Positions 8,153 through 17,695 of a stretch of DNA of 59,342 bases are shown here, one piece after another. Position 1 is the first letter of the stretch. Each line of letters starts with the position of its first letter. Below the pieces are notes generated by a model. The model ran no database searches, had not been told where the DNA came from, and saw nothing but the letters and a program-made list of their open reading frames with translations. Origin of the DNA: an uncultured beta proteobacterium (GTDB taxonomy: Bacteria; Pseudomonadota; Gammaproteobacteria; Burkholderiales; Rhodocyclaceae); contig CAJBYR010000054.1 in the NCBI GenBank assembly GCA_903959855.1, forward strand, positions 1 to 59,342, read 5' to 3'. Made by a program: the position numbers and the translations under genes.

Positions 8153-9781
8153 ATGGCAGAAACCGCAGCGGCCGCATCATCCTTTCCGCTCTCTCCGGAG
8201 GCCTTCGGCCGCATGGGCGCCAGCCAGAGGCTGTTCAGCCTGATTGCGCTCGCCATGCTGGCGGCGGTGCTGATCGCCGGCGTGATGTGGGCGCGGGAGC
8301 CCTCCTACGCCGTACTGTTCTCGATCCAGGACGAAAAGGATGGCGGCCATATTGTCTCCGCCTTGCAGCAGCAGAACATCCCCTATCGCTTCAGCCAGGG
8401 CGGCCATACCATCCTGGTTCCGCAAACACTGGTGCATGACACGCGCCTGAAGCTTGCCGCCCAGGGTCTGCCCAAGGGCGGACTGGCCGGCTTCGAGCTG
8501 CTGGAAAACCAGAAGATGGGCATCAGCCAGTTCGCCGAGCAGGTGAACTACCAGCGCGGGCTCGAAGGCGAACTCGCACGCTCCATCCAGTCGCTCGCGG
8601 TGGTCAAGGGTGCGCGGGTTCACCTGGCGATACCGAAGCAATCCGCCTTCCTGCGCGAAGACCAGAAGGCCTCGGCCTCCGTGCTGGTCAGCCTCGCCCC
8701 CGGCCGTCACCTCGACCAGGGCCAGGTCGCCGGCATCGTCAATCTGGTGGCCTTCAGCGTGCCGCAGCTGAATCCGAAGAACGTCAGCGTCATCGACCAG
8801 GAAGGCAAGCTGATCTCGCAGCAGATCGACCCGACCCGCGACGCGGGCCTGGATGCCGCCCAGATCCGCTTCGTCCGCGAAATCGAGAACGCCTACGTAC
8901 AGCGCATCGAGTCCATCCTTGCGCCCATCGTCGGCAACAGCAATGTCCGCGCACAGGTCGCGGCCGATATCGACTTTTCGCAGACCGATCAGGTGGCCGA
9001 AACCTACCGGCCCAACCCGACGCCGACCACCGCGATCCGCAGCCAGCTGACCTCGGAGACGGGCAGCGGCACGCCGTCGGCCGCCGGCATCCCCGGCGCA
9101 TTGAGCAACCAGCCTCCTGCTCCGGCCACGGCGCCGCTGGTGCAACCGGCTCAAAGCGCGGCTGCCGCGGCTGCCGCCAACCAGAATTTCAGCCGCAACT
9201 CGACAGTCAATTACGAGATCGACAAGACCGTGCGCCACACCAAGGGCGCGCCAGGCGCCGTGCGCCGCCTGTCGGTGGCCGTGGTGGTCAATTACCGGAA
9301 GGACATTCCCAAGGATCCGAAGGATGCGGCCAAAGCCCAGGCCGCGCCGCTTTCGGAAAACGATCTGAAACAGATCAATGAGCTGGCGCGCGAGGCCATG
9401 GGCTTCAACAAGGAACGCGGCGACACCCTGAATGTGGCCAATGCGCCCTTCTCCGCGGTCGAGAAGGAAGTTATCCCCGATGCGCCGATCTGGCAGAGCC
9501 CGACGCTGATCTCGACGGCGCTCGAGGCCGGTCGCTACCTGCTGATCGCGATTGTCGGCTTCTGGTTGTGGTCGCGCATCGTCAAGCCGGTGCTGATCAG
9601 CTTCGCCGAGGCAGCGGCACGCGCCGCTGCCGAGCGTGCCGCTGCCTCGGTCGAGGAAACACCGACCGCACAACACCAGCACAGTTACGAGACCAAGCTC
9701 GCAGCTGCACGGGAAATCGCCAAACAGGACCCGAAGGCCGTCGCCGCCATGATCAAGGACTGGGTGGGCCGTGAAGGCTGA
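8153..9781 (+). CDS. fliF: Flagellar MS-ring protein FliF
   Basis: 542 residues, the usual FliF size. Two membrane segments, about 24-46 and 447-470, bracket a large periplasmic region with the secretin-like ring-building repeats (DTRLKLAAQGLPKGG; ARVHLAIPKQSAF). The Ala/Gln-rich insert around residues 290-345 is the variable loop. The C-terminal tail (about 475-542) is the cytoplasmic FliG-binding part. FliF forms the inner-membrane ring on which rotor and export gate assemble. Its stop overlaps the fliG start by 11 bp. First gene of a plus-strand operon with its own sigma-54 promoter. Confidence 0.97.
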   Translation: MAETAAAASSFPLSPEAFGRMGASQRLFSLIALAMLAAVLIAGVMWAREPSYAVLFSIQDEKDGGHIVSALQQQNIPYRFSQGGHTILVPQTLVHDTRLKLAAQGLPKGGLAGFELLENQKMGISQFAEQVNYQRGLEGELARSIQSLAVVKGARVHLAIPKQSAFLREDQKASASVLVSLAPGRHLDQGQVAGIVNLVAFSVPQLNPKNVSVIDQEGKLISQQIDPTRDAGLDAAQIRFVREIENAYVQRIESILAPIVGNSNVRAQVAADIDFSQTDQVAETYRPNPTPTTAIRSQLTSETGSGTPSAAGIPGALSNQPPAPATAPLVQPAQSAAAAAAANQNFSRNSTVNYEIDKTVRHTKGAPGAVRRLSVAVVVNYRKDIPKDPKDAAKAQAAPLSENDLKQINELAREAMGFNKERGDTLNVANAPFSAVEKEVIPDAPIWQSPTLISTALEAGRYLLIAIVGFWLWSRIVKPVLISFAEAAARAAAERAAASVEETPTAQHQHSYETKLAAAREIAKQDPKAVAAMIKDWVGREG

Positions 9782-10772
9782 CGAAGGCATCGAGAAAAGC
9801 GCCATCCTGCTGCTCTCGCTGGGTCAGGACGAGGCCGCCGAAGTGCTCCGGAATCTCGGTCCGAAGGAAGTACAGAAGCTGGGCCACGCCATGGCGGCGC
9901 TCAAGCAGGTTCCCCGTGAGCGTGTCGAGTCGGTGATCGACGAATTCTCGCTGCATGCGTCCAAGGGAGCGCCCGTCGCAGTCGACAATGAGTCGATCAA
10001 GGCCATGCTGACCAAAGCGCTGGGCGACGACCGCGCCGCCAGCCTGATCAGCCGCATCATGTCGGGCAACGACACGGCCGGCATCGAGGGCCTGAAATGG
10101 ATGGACGCGGCCAGCGTCGCCGACCTGATCCGCAACGAGCACCCGCAGATCATCGCCACCATCCTGGTGCATCTTGAGTTCGACCACGCCGGCGACATCC
10201 TCAAGCACTTCACCGACCGCTTGCGCAACGACGTGCTGCTGCGCATCGCCACGCTGGATGGGGTGCAGCCGGTTGCGCTGCGCGAACTCAACGAGGCCCT
10301 GACGCGGATCCTTTCCAGTTCGGCGGCCAACGTCAAGAAAACCGCCATGGGCGGCATTCGCCACGCGGCAGAGATCCTCAACTATGTCGGCCAGTCGAAC
10401 GAAACCGCGATCATCGACAACGTTCGCGAATACGATCCTGACCTGGCGCAGAAGATCCTCGACGAAATGTTCGTTTTCGAGAACCTGCTCGATATCGACG
10501 ATCGCGGCATCCAGCTCCTGCTGCGGGAAGTCCAGTCCGACGCCTTGATCATCGCGCTGAAGGGGGCATCACCGGAGCTGCGCGACAAGGTATTCAAGAA
10601 CATGTCCCAGCGTGCTGCGGAGATGTTGCGCGAGGATCTCGAATCGAAGGGTCCGGTGCGGCTCTCGGAGGTCGAAAACGAGCAGAAGGAGATCCTCAAG
10701 GTGGCCCGCCGCCTCGCCGAAGAGGGCCAGATCCAGCTTGGCGGCGGCGGCTCGGACGACGCCTTCGTCTGA
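9771..10772 (+). CDS. fliG: Flagellar motor switch protein FliG
   Basis: 333 residues, full FliG length, starting at GTG inside the end of fliF. The N-terminal domain binds FliF, the middle domain carries EHPQIIATILVHL (the EHPQ motif that meets FliM), and the C-terminal domain has the charged ridge DDRGIQLLLREV that contacts the stator, with MSQRAAEMLREDLE after it. It converts stator force into rotor torque at the cytoplasmic face. Followed by a 244-bp gap before fliH, which is unusually long inside this operon. Confidence 0.97.
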   Translation: MKADEGIEKSAILLLSLGQDEAAEVLRNLGPKEVQKLGHAMAALKQVPRERVESVIDEFSLHASKGAPVAVDNESIKAMLTKALGDDRAASLISRIMSGNDTAGIEGLKWMDAASVADLIRNEHPQIIATILVHLEFDHAGDILKHFTDRLRNDVLLRIATLDGVQPVALRELNEALTRILSSSAANVKKTAMGGIRHAAEILNYVGQSNETAIIDNVREYDPDLAQKILDEMFVFENLLDIDDRGIQLLLREVQSDALIIALKGASPELRDKVFKNMSQRAAEMLREDLESKGPVRLSEVENEQKEILKVARRLAEEGQIQLGGGGSDDAFV

Positions 10773-11016
10773 AGCGGCATCCGGGGCCCCTGGCCCGTCC
10801 GGTTTGCCGGCCGCCCTTGCCGGCGTATGCCAAAGCCCCTTGCGCGAAGCGCCTGGCGCGGTCTCCGTAGTGACCGCAGTTTGCCGCGTAATTCACGGAT
10901 AAACAAAACTCCCTCGCTTTGGGATGATTCTTTCCACGGAATGCTTGCCGCAGCGACCCTGCCGCAAGACGAATTCAATGTGACGTGGCAAGCCAAAAAT
11001 AGGGGCCGAGAAGATT
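10773..11016. other. 244-bp gap between fliG and fliH
   Basis: No credible gene. The gap holds a 43-bp element shared with the region upstream of cheY (listed separately) and several TTGCCG/GCCGGC words, but no sigma-54 or sigma-28 site that I can recognise. Flagellar fliG and fliH are normally packed tightly, so the gap may contain a secondary promoter or an RNA element. Confidence 0.6.
10866..10908 (+). repeat. 43-bp dispersed element, copy 1 (upstream of fliH)
   Basis: A stretch from CGTAG to ATAAACAAAA whose core is TTTGCCGCGTAATTCACGG. It matches 36735-36777 on the opposite strand at 41 of 43 positions. Weaker likeness continues downstream (GCTTTG-G/A-GA about 10 bases later). It ends 108 bp before the fliH start codon and points toward that gene, as copy 2 points toward cheY. 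Nature unknown: a shared regulatory element or a small mobile repeat. Confidence 0.85.
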
Positions 11017-11688
11017 TTGTCAGCCGATCAAACACCCGCCAGTCCAGCCTGGGAACGCTGGGAACCCAACCGTTTCAATGAGATCCCGACCAAGGCCGCG
11101 ACCACCGTCAGCGGCCGTACCGATGGCACGGCGAGTTCGGTTGCGGATCGCGCCGGGATCGAAGCGCTGCGCGAGTCCGTGCACGTGGACGCCTACCGCG
11201 CCGGATTCGAGAGCGGCCGTCATGACGGACTCGAAGCCGGGCGCGAAGCCGCCCTGGCCGAGGGACGTACCCTGGCGGCGCAACTGGGCAGTGCGATCGA
11301 ACGTTTTGATCAAGGCGTCACCCAGCTTGAAAAAGATGTCGCGCAGGAACTGCTGAACCTCGCCCTGGGTATCGCCCGCCGCATCGTCGGCGATACGCTG
11401 GAGGCCCAGCCCGAGGTCATACTCGCCAGCATCCGCGAGGCGCTGGCGCACCTGCCGGCGCAACACTCGGTAATCCATCTCAACAGCGAAGATGCCGAAC
11501 TGATTCGCACGCACAGCGGCGATGCGCTGGCCCGCGCCGGCCATCGCATCCATGAGAACCCGCAGCTTTCACGCGGCGACGTGGTGGTTGAAGCCGGTGG
11601 TACCCAGATCGATGCACGACTGGAAACCCGCTGGCAGCGCGTATGGGAATCCGTAGAACCGGAGCCCGTGGCCAGGAGCGCCACGTGA
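11017..11688 (+). CDS. fliH: Flagellar export ATPase regulator FliH
   Basis: 223 residues. The centre has the Gly/Ala-spaced helical repeats typical of FliH ([21 protein letters not shown]), followed by the vacuolar-ATPase-E-like C-terminal domain with [14 protein letters not shown]. FliH dimers tether FliI to the C-ring and restrain its ATPase. The start is TTG at 11017: an in-frame stop lies 36 bases upstream and no ATG or GTG intervenes, with GGGG/GAGAAG in the leader. The stop overlaps the fliI GTG by four bases. Confidence 0.92.
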   Translation: MSADQTPASPAWERWEPNRFNEIPTKAATTVSGRTDGTASSVADRAGIEALRESVHVDAYRAGFESGRHDGLEAGREAALAEGRTLAAQLGSAIERFDQGVTQLEKDVAQELLNLALGIARRIVGDTLEAQPEVILASIREALAHLPAQHSVIHLNSEDAELIRTHSGDALARAGHRIHENPQLSRGDVVVEAGGTQIDARLETRWQRVWESVEPEPVARSAT

Positions 11689-13073
11689 ATACCCAGGCGC
11701 TGAACCGGTATCTCGAACAGTGCCTGGTCCATGTCGCCGGCGTGCAGACTTGCCAGATCACCGGCCGCCTGACCCGCATCAATGGCCTGGTCATGGAAGC
11801 CTCGGGGCTGAAGCTGCCGCTTGGCGCCTCGGCCCGGATCCAGTTGCCCGGTGAAGGCATGGTCGAAGCCGAGGTTGTCGGCTTTGCCGGTGACCGCCTG
11901 TTCCTGATGCCGGCGGAAGACGTGTATGGCCTGGCGCCCGGCGCGCTGGTCCTGCCCCAGGAAATCAAGACCCCGGCCCCCGTGATGGGCCAGCCCCGCC
12001 CCGTGCGCCGCCGCGCCGCGGACCGCACCAAGCACCTGCCGGTCGGCGACGAACTGCTCGGCCGTGTCGTCGATGGCGGTGGCAAGCCGCTGGATGACCT
12101 CGGGCCGTTGCGCACGGACCAGCGCCGCTCGCTGTCCAGCCGGCCGATGAACCCTTTACAGCGCGAGCCTATCCGCCATGACATGGATGTCGGCATTCGC
12201 GCCATCAATGGCCTGCTCACCGTAGGGCGTGGCCAGCGCCTCGGCCTGTTTGCCGGCTCCGGCGTAGGCAAGAGCGTGCTACTGGGCATGATGGCCCGCT
12301 ACACTCAGGCCGATCGCATCGTGGTCGGCTTGATCGGCGAGCGCGGCCGCGAAGTTCAGGAATTCCTCGACCAGAACCTCGGTGAAGACGGACGCGCGCG
12401 CTCGGTCGTCGTTGCTGCACCGGCCGACGTCAGCCCCTTGCTTCGGCTGCAGGGTGCATCCTATGCCACCGCAATCGCCGAGCATTTCCGCGACCAAGGC
12501 CATCACGTGCTGCTGATCATGGATTCCCTGACCCGCTATGCGATGGCGCAGCGCGAGATCGCCCTGGCCATCGGCGAGCCGCCGGTGACCCGCGGCTACC
12601 CGCCCTCCGTTTTTGCGCGCCTGCCGCAGCTGGTTGAACGCGCCGGCAACGGCCCGGCCGGCGGCGGCTCGATTACCGCTTTCTATACGGTGCTGACCGA
12701 GGGCGACGATCCGCAGGACCCGATCGCCGATGCCGCCCGCGCCATCCTTGATGGTCACATCGTGCTGAGTCGCCAGCTCGCCGACGCCGGACACTATCCG
12801 GCCATCGACATCGAACAGTCGATCTCGCGCGCCATGAATCAGTTGATCGAACCCGAGCAATTCGAATCGGCGCGCCAGTTCAGGCAACTGTACACACGCT
12901 ACCAGCGTGCCCGCGACCTGATTGCCGTGGGTGCCTATTCGGCGGGCTCGGATCAACTGCTGGATCGGGCGATCGCGATCTTTCCCCGGCTGGAAGCATT
13001 TTTACAGCAGCCGATTGCAGAGCGTGCCGACAGCGTCGCGTCGCGTGCCCAACTGCGCGCGCTTTTTGCTTAG
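11685..13073 (+). CDS. fliI: Flagellum-specific ATPase FliI
   Basis: 462 residues from a GTG at 11685 that overlaps the fliH stop as GTGA and follows a CCAGGAGC ribosome binding site; a longer frame from 11643 is less likely. Walker A is AGSGVGKS at 190-197, Walker B is [13 protein letters not shown], and [14 protein letters not shown] is the catalytic-domain signature of F1-beta-like type III ATPases. It energises unloading of export substrates at the gate with FliH and FliJ. Confidence 0.97.
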   Translation: MNTQALNRYLEQCLVHVAGVQTCQITGRLTRINGLVMEASGLKLPLGASARIQLPGEGMVEAEVVGFAGDRLFLMPAEDVYGLAPGALVLPQEIKTPAPVMGQPRPVRRRAADRTKHLPVGDELLGRVVDGGGKPLDDLGPLRTDQRRSLSSRPMNPLQREPIRHDMDVGIRAINGLLTVGRGQRLGLFAGSGVGKSVLLGMMARYTQADRIVVGLIGERGREVQEFLDQNLGEDGRARSVVVAAPADVSPLLRLQGASYATAIAEHFRDQGHHVLLIMDSLTRYAMAQREIALAIGEPPVTRGYPPSVFARLPQLVERAGNGPAGGGSITAFYTVLTEGDDPQDPIADAARAILDGHIVLSRQLADAGHYPAIDIEQSISRAMNQLIEPEQFESARQFRQLYTRYQRARDLIAVGAYSAGSDQLLDRAIAIFPRLEAFLQQPIAERADSVASRAQLRALFA

Positions 13074-13100
13074 TAAGTACCAAACACTAGAGAACGCTCC

Positions 13101-13601
13101 ATGCCGCCCCCCTTTCACCTCCAGCCCCTGCTCGATCTCTCCAAGCTGCATCTTGACGAAGCCGCCCGCGAACTTGGCCAACTGATTTCCGGCGAGCAGG
13201 AAGCCTCGCGCCGTCTGGCAATATTGACGCAGTATCGCGACGAATATCAGGCCCAGTTCCGTGCCGCCGCGGAACGTGGCCTCGGTCCCGCCGAATGGGC
13301 CAACTACAGCAATTTTCTGGCGCGCATCGACGACGCCATCGTGCCCGCGGCACAAGCCGTGGCGCTCACCCAGCAACGCACCCTGGCCGGCAAGCAAAAC
13401 TGGGTAGGCAAACAGGGCCGCGTTCGCGCCTTCGACACCCTGGCCGATCGCCATCGCGCCATGATCGCCAGCCAGGAAAACCGGGCCGAGCAGAAGATCA
13501 CTGACGAACATGGCGCCCGCAGCCATGCAAACAAGGATGCCCAAGCCGACTTGCTGGCCACCCTGATGGCCGACAAGACCAAGTTCGGCATAGCACTCTG
13601 A
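13101..13601 (+). CDS. fliJ: Flagellar export protein FliJ
   Basis: 166 residues, almost entirely alpha-helical and charged, as expected for the antiparallel coiled coil of FliJ, which sits in the FliI hexamer and links it to FlhA. Placed directly after fliI (27 bp gap), the canonical position. Slightly longer than the roughly 147 residues of the enteric protein. Sequence identity to FliJ is weak in general, so the call relies on length, coiled-coil character and position. A sigma-54 promoter for fliK begins six bases after its stop. Confidence 0.85.
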   Translation: MPPPFHLQPLLDLSKLHLDEAARELGQLISGEQEASRRLAILTQYRDEYQAQFRAAAERGLGPAEWANYSNFLARIDDAIVPAAQAVALTQQRTLAGKQNWVGKQGRVRAFDTLADRHRAMIASQENRAEQKITDEHGARSHANKDAQADLLATLMADKTKFGIAL

Positions 13602-13606
13602 GCTCT

Positions 13607-13622
13607 TGGCACAGGCCTTGCA
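13607..13622 (+). promoter_or_regulatory. Sigma-54 promoter of fliK
   Basis: TGGCAC-AGGCC-TTGCA, a full consensus match, in the 61-bp gap between fliJ and fliK and 40 bp before the fliK ATG. It splits the long fli cluster into at least two transcription units, with fliK to fliR downstream of it. Confidence 0.88.
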
Positions 13623-13662
13623 CTAGCAAGGACATCAAGGCCCTCGCCGCAAGGAGATTCGA

Positions 13663-14976
13663 ATGTCGGACGCAATGAATATTCCCCAACTGACCGTAGC
13701 TACACCGCCGGCTGCAAGCCGCGGCGACGAAGGCCGGCCCGTTACGGAAGCCATCGGCACCAAAGCGGATGCTTCAGGCGCACCCGGCAGCTTTGCCGAG
13801 GTACTCAAGTCGAAGGCGGCGCCCAAGTCCGCGCCGGCAACCGAAGAAAAAGCAGAGGACACGCAGCCGCAGGTCACCCGGGAGGACACTCCCATCCTGG
13901 CGCTCATGAGCGGAATTCCGCTGCCGTCTGAAAATCCCCTGACGCCACAACTGCTTGTGCAGCTCAAGAGCGATGTCCCTGCCGCCTTGCAAGCCGCCGC
14001 GCCAGTTGCCACGCAAGTTGCGATTCCAGTCGCCATGCCAGCGGTGATCGCCGCTGCGGAAGCGCTGGCGACGTCCGCGGAGGCAGAGGAGCAGCAGCAA
14101 GCTGCGCTCGCTCCGGCAGGCGATCTGCCGACACAGGCACCGTTACTCGCCGCAGCAGCGATCCCGGCGGCGCTGGCGGCGTCACCAATGAATCGCCCGG
14201 CACCGTCAGGCCCCTTGACAACGGCCGGCGCCGTGCCGTCAGCGCCGACTCTTGCGCCAGCCAAGGGCCAGGAACGCGGTTTGACGACGCCCGCGCCGAG
14301 CGTGGGCCGGCCCATGGCCCCGATGCAGGAGGTCGGTGGCGAAGCGCCCGGCAAACAGGCATTGTTTGCCGCCAGCGCGGCAATTTCTGCCGAAGCAAGC
14401 GACATGGCGCTGCCGGATGCCAGCGCTGAATTTCGCCCCCTGCTGGATCGGCTGACCGACCATGCCGGAAACATTTCGGCCCAGACGACACCGTCCCAGG
14501 CGCCGTCCCAACAGACCAATGCCGCGCCGCTACAGATTCGCGTGACCACCCCGTTCGCCCAGGCCGGTTGGCCACAGGAAGTGGACCAGAAGCTGAGCTG
14601 GATGGTCACCAATACCCGGCAGCAGGCCGATCTGGTGCTCAATCCGCCGGATCTCGGTCGCATCGAAGTCACCCTGGTGGTCAAGGGCGACGAGGTCAGC
14701 GCCAGCTTTGCCTCGCCCCATCAGGCAGTGCGCGAAGCCATTGAAGAGTCGCTGGTCCGCCTGCGCGAATCGCTGGCGGAATCCGGCATCAACCTCGGGC
14801 AGACCCATGTCGGGCGCGACTCCAGCCGTGACGCACCCTTCATGAAGCAGGAGGGTGAAGCACGTCCGGGCAACGGAACACGTCGCGAGGCCGGCGTCGC
14901 CTTTGGCGTGCCGCTGAGCGCGGCAACCGCCTGGCAACCGACACGCAGTCGCGGCATGGTCGATGTTTTCGCCTGA
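13663..14976 (+). CDS. fliK: Hook-length control protein FliK
   Basis: 437 residues. The first 270 or so are Ala/Pro-rich and of low complexity, the ruler region. The C-terminal domain (about 285-390) has the FliK hallmark LVLNPPDLGRIEVTLVVKGD and ends in VRLRESLAESGINLG. FliK measures hook length and switches FlhB from rod/hook to filament export. AAGGAGATT before the ATG is a good ribosome binding site. A second FliK-like gene lies at 43723-44859. Confidence 0.94.
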   Translation: MSDAMNIPQLTVATPPAASRGDEGRPVTEAIGTKADASGAPGSFAEVLKSKAAPKSAPATEEKAEDTQPQVTREDTPILALMSGIPLPSENPLTPQLLVQLKSDVPAALQAAAPVATQVAIPVAMPAVIAAAEALATSAEAEEQQQAALAPAGDLPTQAPLLAAAAIPAALAASPMNRPAPSGPLTTAGAVPSAPTLAPAKGQERGLTTPAPSVGRPMAPMQEVGGEAPGKQALFAASAAISAEASDMALPDASAEFRPLLDRLTDHAGNISAQTTPSQAPSQQTNAAPLQIRVTTPFAQAGWPQEVDQKLSWMVTNTRQQADLVLNPPDLGRIEVTLVVKGDEVSASFASPHQAVREAIEESLVRLRESLAESGINLGQTHVGRDSSRDAPFMKQEGEARPGNGTRREAGVAFGVPLSAATAWQPTRSRGMVDVFA

Positions 14977-15068
14977 TGCTGGCAGCAATCACCCCTCACC
15001 AACAACCCAGCATGCCGTCCTGAAGGGCCGCCCCGTGGCGGCGGCATGAACGAAACCCGGAGAATGTC

Positions 15069-15701
15069 ATGGCTGATGCCAAGAAAACCGAAGCCGAGGC
15101 GGTAGTCGCGCCCCCGAAGAAGGCCAAAAGCAAATGGATCCTGTTCGCCGCCATCGGCGTTCTGGTGCTCGCCGGCGGCGGTACCGCAGCATTCTTCCTG
15201 CTGAAGAAACCGCCTCAGGCCGAGGGCACTGAAGCCGCCGCTCCGGTAAAGAAAAAAGTCGATCCGACGGCAGCACCGGTGTTTTACAAGTTCGACAAAC
15301 CCTTTACCGTGAAGCTGGCTACCGAGCAGCAGGACGCCTACCTGCAGACGGAAGTGCAGTTGAAGCTCCTCGAAGCGGCTGGCACAGACGTCATCAAAGT
15401 CAACGAGCCGGAATTGAAGCACAAGATCACGCTGATGTTGATGGGGCGCAAGGCCTCGATGCTGTCGTCCTCGGAAGGCGTACAGCGACTGGCCAACGAA
15501 ATCCGGGACACGGTCAACAAGGTGGTATCGCCGGCACCCGCTGCGAAGGAGAAGGCGGCTGAAAAACCGGCGGAAAAAGCCGCCGAAAAGCCGGCCGACG
15601 GTACGCCCCCCAAAACCCCCGAGAAGCCCGAGCCTGCGGAGCTTGCCGACCCCTCAGCCGTCGTCCAATCCGTGCTATTCTCAAGCTTCATCATTCAGTA
15701 A
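15069..15701 (+). CDS. fliL: Flagellar basal-body protein FliL
   Basis: 210 residues with a short basic cytoplasmic N-terminus, one membrane helix at about 26-46 (WILFAAIGVLVLAGGGTAAFFLL) and a periplasmic domain (PVFYKFDKPFTVKLA). It ends in VQSVLFSSFIIQ, the conserved FliL terminus. A Lys/Ala/Glu/Pro-rich insert of about 35 residues (157-192) separates the main domain from that terminus and makes the protein longer than the usual 150-180 residues. FliL rings surround stators and raise torque. Confidence 0.93.
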   Translation: MADAKKTEAEAVVAPPKKAKSKWILFAAIGVLVLAGGGTAAFFLLKKPPQAEGTEAAAPVKKKVDPTAAPVFYKFDKPFTVKLATEQQDAYLQTEVQLKLLEAAGTDVIKVNEPELKHKITLMLMGRKASMLSSSEGVQRLANEIRDTVNKVVSPAPAAKEKAAEKPAEKAAEKPADGTPPKTPEKPEPAELADPSAVVQSVLFSSFIIQ

Positions 15702-15729
15702 CTCCCGCCCTCGCAGGGCGTGGATTTCC

Positions 15730-16707
15730 ATGGCCCAGGATTTTCTTTCCCAGGAAGAAGTCGACGCACTGCTGAAGGGGGTTTCCGGCGAAGCCGACGA
15801 GGCTCCCGCCGAGGCCGGCGAATCCGGATCAGTCAAATCCTACGACCTGGGCCGGCAGGAACGCATCGTCCGCGGCCGCATGCCGACGATGGAGCTGATC
15901 AGCGAGCGTTTCGCCCGGTATTTGCGCATCGGCCTTTTCAATTACATGCACAAAGGCGTCGAAGTCTCCGTGGCGCCGGTAAAGGTGCAGAAGTACAGTG
16001 AATTCATCCGCAATCTGGTGGTACCGACCAACCTCAACCTGATCCAGGCCAAACCGCTGCGCGGCACCGGCCTCATCGTGCTCGATCCCAGCCTGGTGTT
16101 TCTGGTGGTGGACAACATGTTCGGTGGCGACGGCCGCTTCCACACCCGCGTTGAGGGCCGCGACTTCACCGCCACCGAGCAGCGCATCATCCGCGGCCTG
16201 CTCGGCGTTATCTTCGAGGAATACGAGCGGGCCTGGCAACCGGTGTATCCGCTGACCTTCGAGTACGTGCGCTCGGAGATGAACACCCAGTTCGCCAATA
16301 TTGCCACGCCCTCCGAGGTGGTAATCGCGATCAGCTTCACGCTCGAGTTCTCGGGCAATTCCTCCGAATTGCACATCTGCCTGCCCTACTCCATGGTCGA
16401 GCCGATCCGCGACCTGCTGCACAGCGCCATGCACAGCGAGCAGGCATCCTCGGACAACCGCTGGACCAGCATGCTCACGCGCCAGTTGCAGACCGCCGAA
16501 GTGGAGGTGGTCGCCACCCTGGGTTCGACCAGCATCACCCTCGACAAGGTGGTCGACCTCAAGGTCGGTGACGTGATTCCGATCGAGATCGGCGACACCG
16601 TCGAGGCGACGGTCGATGGCGTTCCGATCATGGAGTCGCGCTATGGCATCCAGAACGGACAATACGCCCTGAAGATCCAGCGCTTCCTTGCCGAAGAAGA
16701 CGCCTGA
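15730..16707 (+). CDS. fliM: Flagellar motor switch protein FliM
   Basis: 325 residues from the ATG at 15730; an in-frame extension from 15643 overlaps fliL and lacks the conserved start. The N-terminus FLSQEEVDALLKG is the CheY-phosphate-binding segment. The CheC-like middle domain has LIVLDPSLVFLVVDNMFGGDGR, the GGDGR motif that meets FliG, and the C-terminal SpoA domain pairs with FliN. FliM is the cytoplasmic ring subunit that sets the rotation direction. Confidence 0.97.
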   Translation: MAQDFLSQEEVDALLKGVSGEADEAPAEAGESGSVKSYDLGRQERIVRGRMPTMELISERFARYLRIGLFNYMHKGVEVSVAPVKVQKYSEFIRNLVVPTNLNLIQAKPLRGTGLIVLDPSLVFLVVDNMFGGDGRFHTRVEGRDFTATEQRIIRGLLGVIFEEYERAWQPVYPLTFEYVRSEMNTQFANIATPSEVVIAISFTLEFSGNSSELHICLPYSMVEPIRDLLHSAMHSEQASSDNRWTSMLTRQLQTAEVEVVATLGSTSITLDKVVDLKVGDVIPIEIGDTVEATVDGVPIMESRYGIQNGQYALKIQRFLAEEDA

Positions 16708-16758
16708 TTCCATGAACTTTGTTATTTCCATCTGCCTACCTGATGCCCGGAGCATGAA

Positions 16759-17172
16759 ATGAGCGAAACCACCGACGAACAACAGGTATCGGAAGATGAT
16801 TGGGCCGCGGCGATGAACGAACAGACCGTGACGGCCCCGCAAGCCGCCACGCCGCAACCGGCGCAGATTTTCGAGCAGTTCTCCGAGGGTGCCGCGTCGG
16901 GCGCCGCACCGCGCGGCTTTGACATGATCATGGACATCCCGGTCTCGCTCACCGTGGAACTCGGCCGGACCAAAATCTCGATCCGCAACCTGCTGCAGCT
17001 GGCCCACGGTTCCGTGGTCGAACTCGAAGGCCTCGCCGGAGAACCCATGGACGTCCTGATCAACGGCACCTTGATCGCCCAGGGCGAGGTGGTGGTGGTG
17101 AACGAAAAGTTCGGCATCCGCCTGACCGACATCATTACGCCGCAAGAGCGCATCCGCAAGCTGAATCGCTGA
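16759..17172 (+). CDS. fliN: Flagellar motor switch protein FliN
   Basis: 137 residues. A variable N-terminal 55 residues precede the SpoA domain with DIPVSLTVELGRTKISIRNLL and LINGTLIAQGEVVVVNEKFGIRLTDI. FliN forms the base of the C-ring with FliM and docks FliH. Operon position between fliM and fliO is canonical; the 51-bp gap before it and 111-bp gap after it are larger than the neighbours' but hold no recognisable site. Confidence 0.97.
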   Translation: MSETTDEQQVSEDDWAAAMNEQTVTAPQAATPQPAQIFEQFSEGAASGAAPRGFDMIMDIPVSLTVELGRTKISIRNLLQLAHGSVVELEGLAGEPMDVLINGTLIAQGEVVVVNEKFGIRLTDIITPQERIRKLNR

Positions 17173-17283
17173 TAAGTCGGCGCTTCGCCCCTTTGCTTTG
17201 CGGCTGATTGCAGCCGCCCTCCCCGTATCCTCGCAGGCATTGATCCATCGTCGCATTCGCGACGGTTGCCCTGTCAGGAACGC

Positions 17284-17694
17284 ATGCGCAAGTTCGTCCT
17301 ACCCGCCCTGATTCTGGCCCAGGCCGCCACCGGCGCCTGGGCACAGACCGCCACGCAGGCTGCCCAGCCTGCGCTGGGTTCGGGCCTCGGTCAGATGTTG
17401 CTCGGACTGGGCGGCGTCCTTGCCCTGCTGGTCGCCAGCCTGTGGCTCCTGAAGCGGCTTACCGCTGTGCGCGGCCCTGCCAGCGGAATGATGCGCGTGG
17501 TCGCAGCAACCGCCGTGGGCGGACGCGAACGCGTCGTCATTGTCGAGGTCGGCAGCACCTGGCTGGTTCTCGGCGTCGCGCCGGGCAGGGTTTCCGCACT
17601 GGCCGAGATTCCCCGGCAGGCGCTTGCGGAACCTCCACCGGCAGCCGCGCCAGCCACCGCCGACTGGCTGCAGCGCTTCATGCCGCGTCGCTGA
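17284..17694 (+). CDS. fliO: Flagellar export-gate assembly protein FliO
   Basis: 136 residues from the ATG at 17284. A signal-like hydrophobic start (residues 3-19) is followed by a membrane helix at about 36-58 ([25 protein letters not shown]) and a cytoplasmic beta domain with [21 protein letters not shown]. FliO is a scaffold for assembling the FliP ring. The stop lies one base before the fliP ATG. Confidence 0.92.
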   Translation: MRKFVLPALILAQAATGAWAQTATQAAQPALGSGLGQMLLGLGGVLALLVASLWLLKRLTAVRGPASGMMRVVAATAVGGRERVVIVEVGSTWLVLGVAPGRVSALAEIPRQALAEPPPAAAPATADWLQRFMPRR

Positions 17695-17695
17695 C

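Noticed and set aside
17173-17283. Hairpin GCGGCT/AGCCGC after fliN as a terminator
   Set aside because: Six base pairs and no T-run, in the middle of an operon that continues with fliO.
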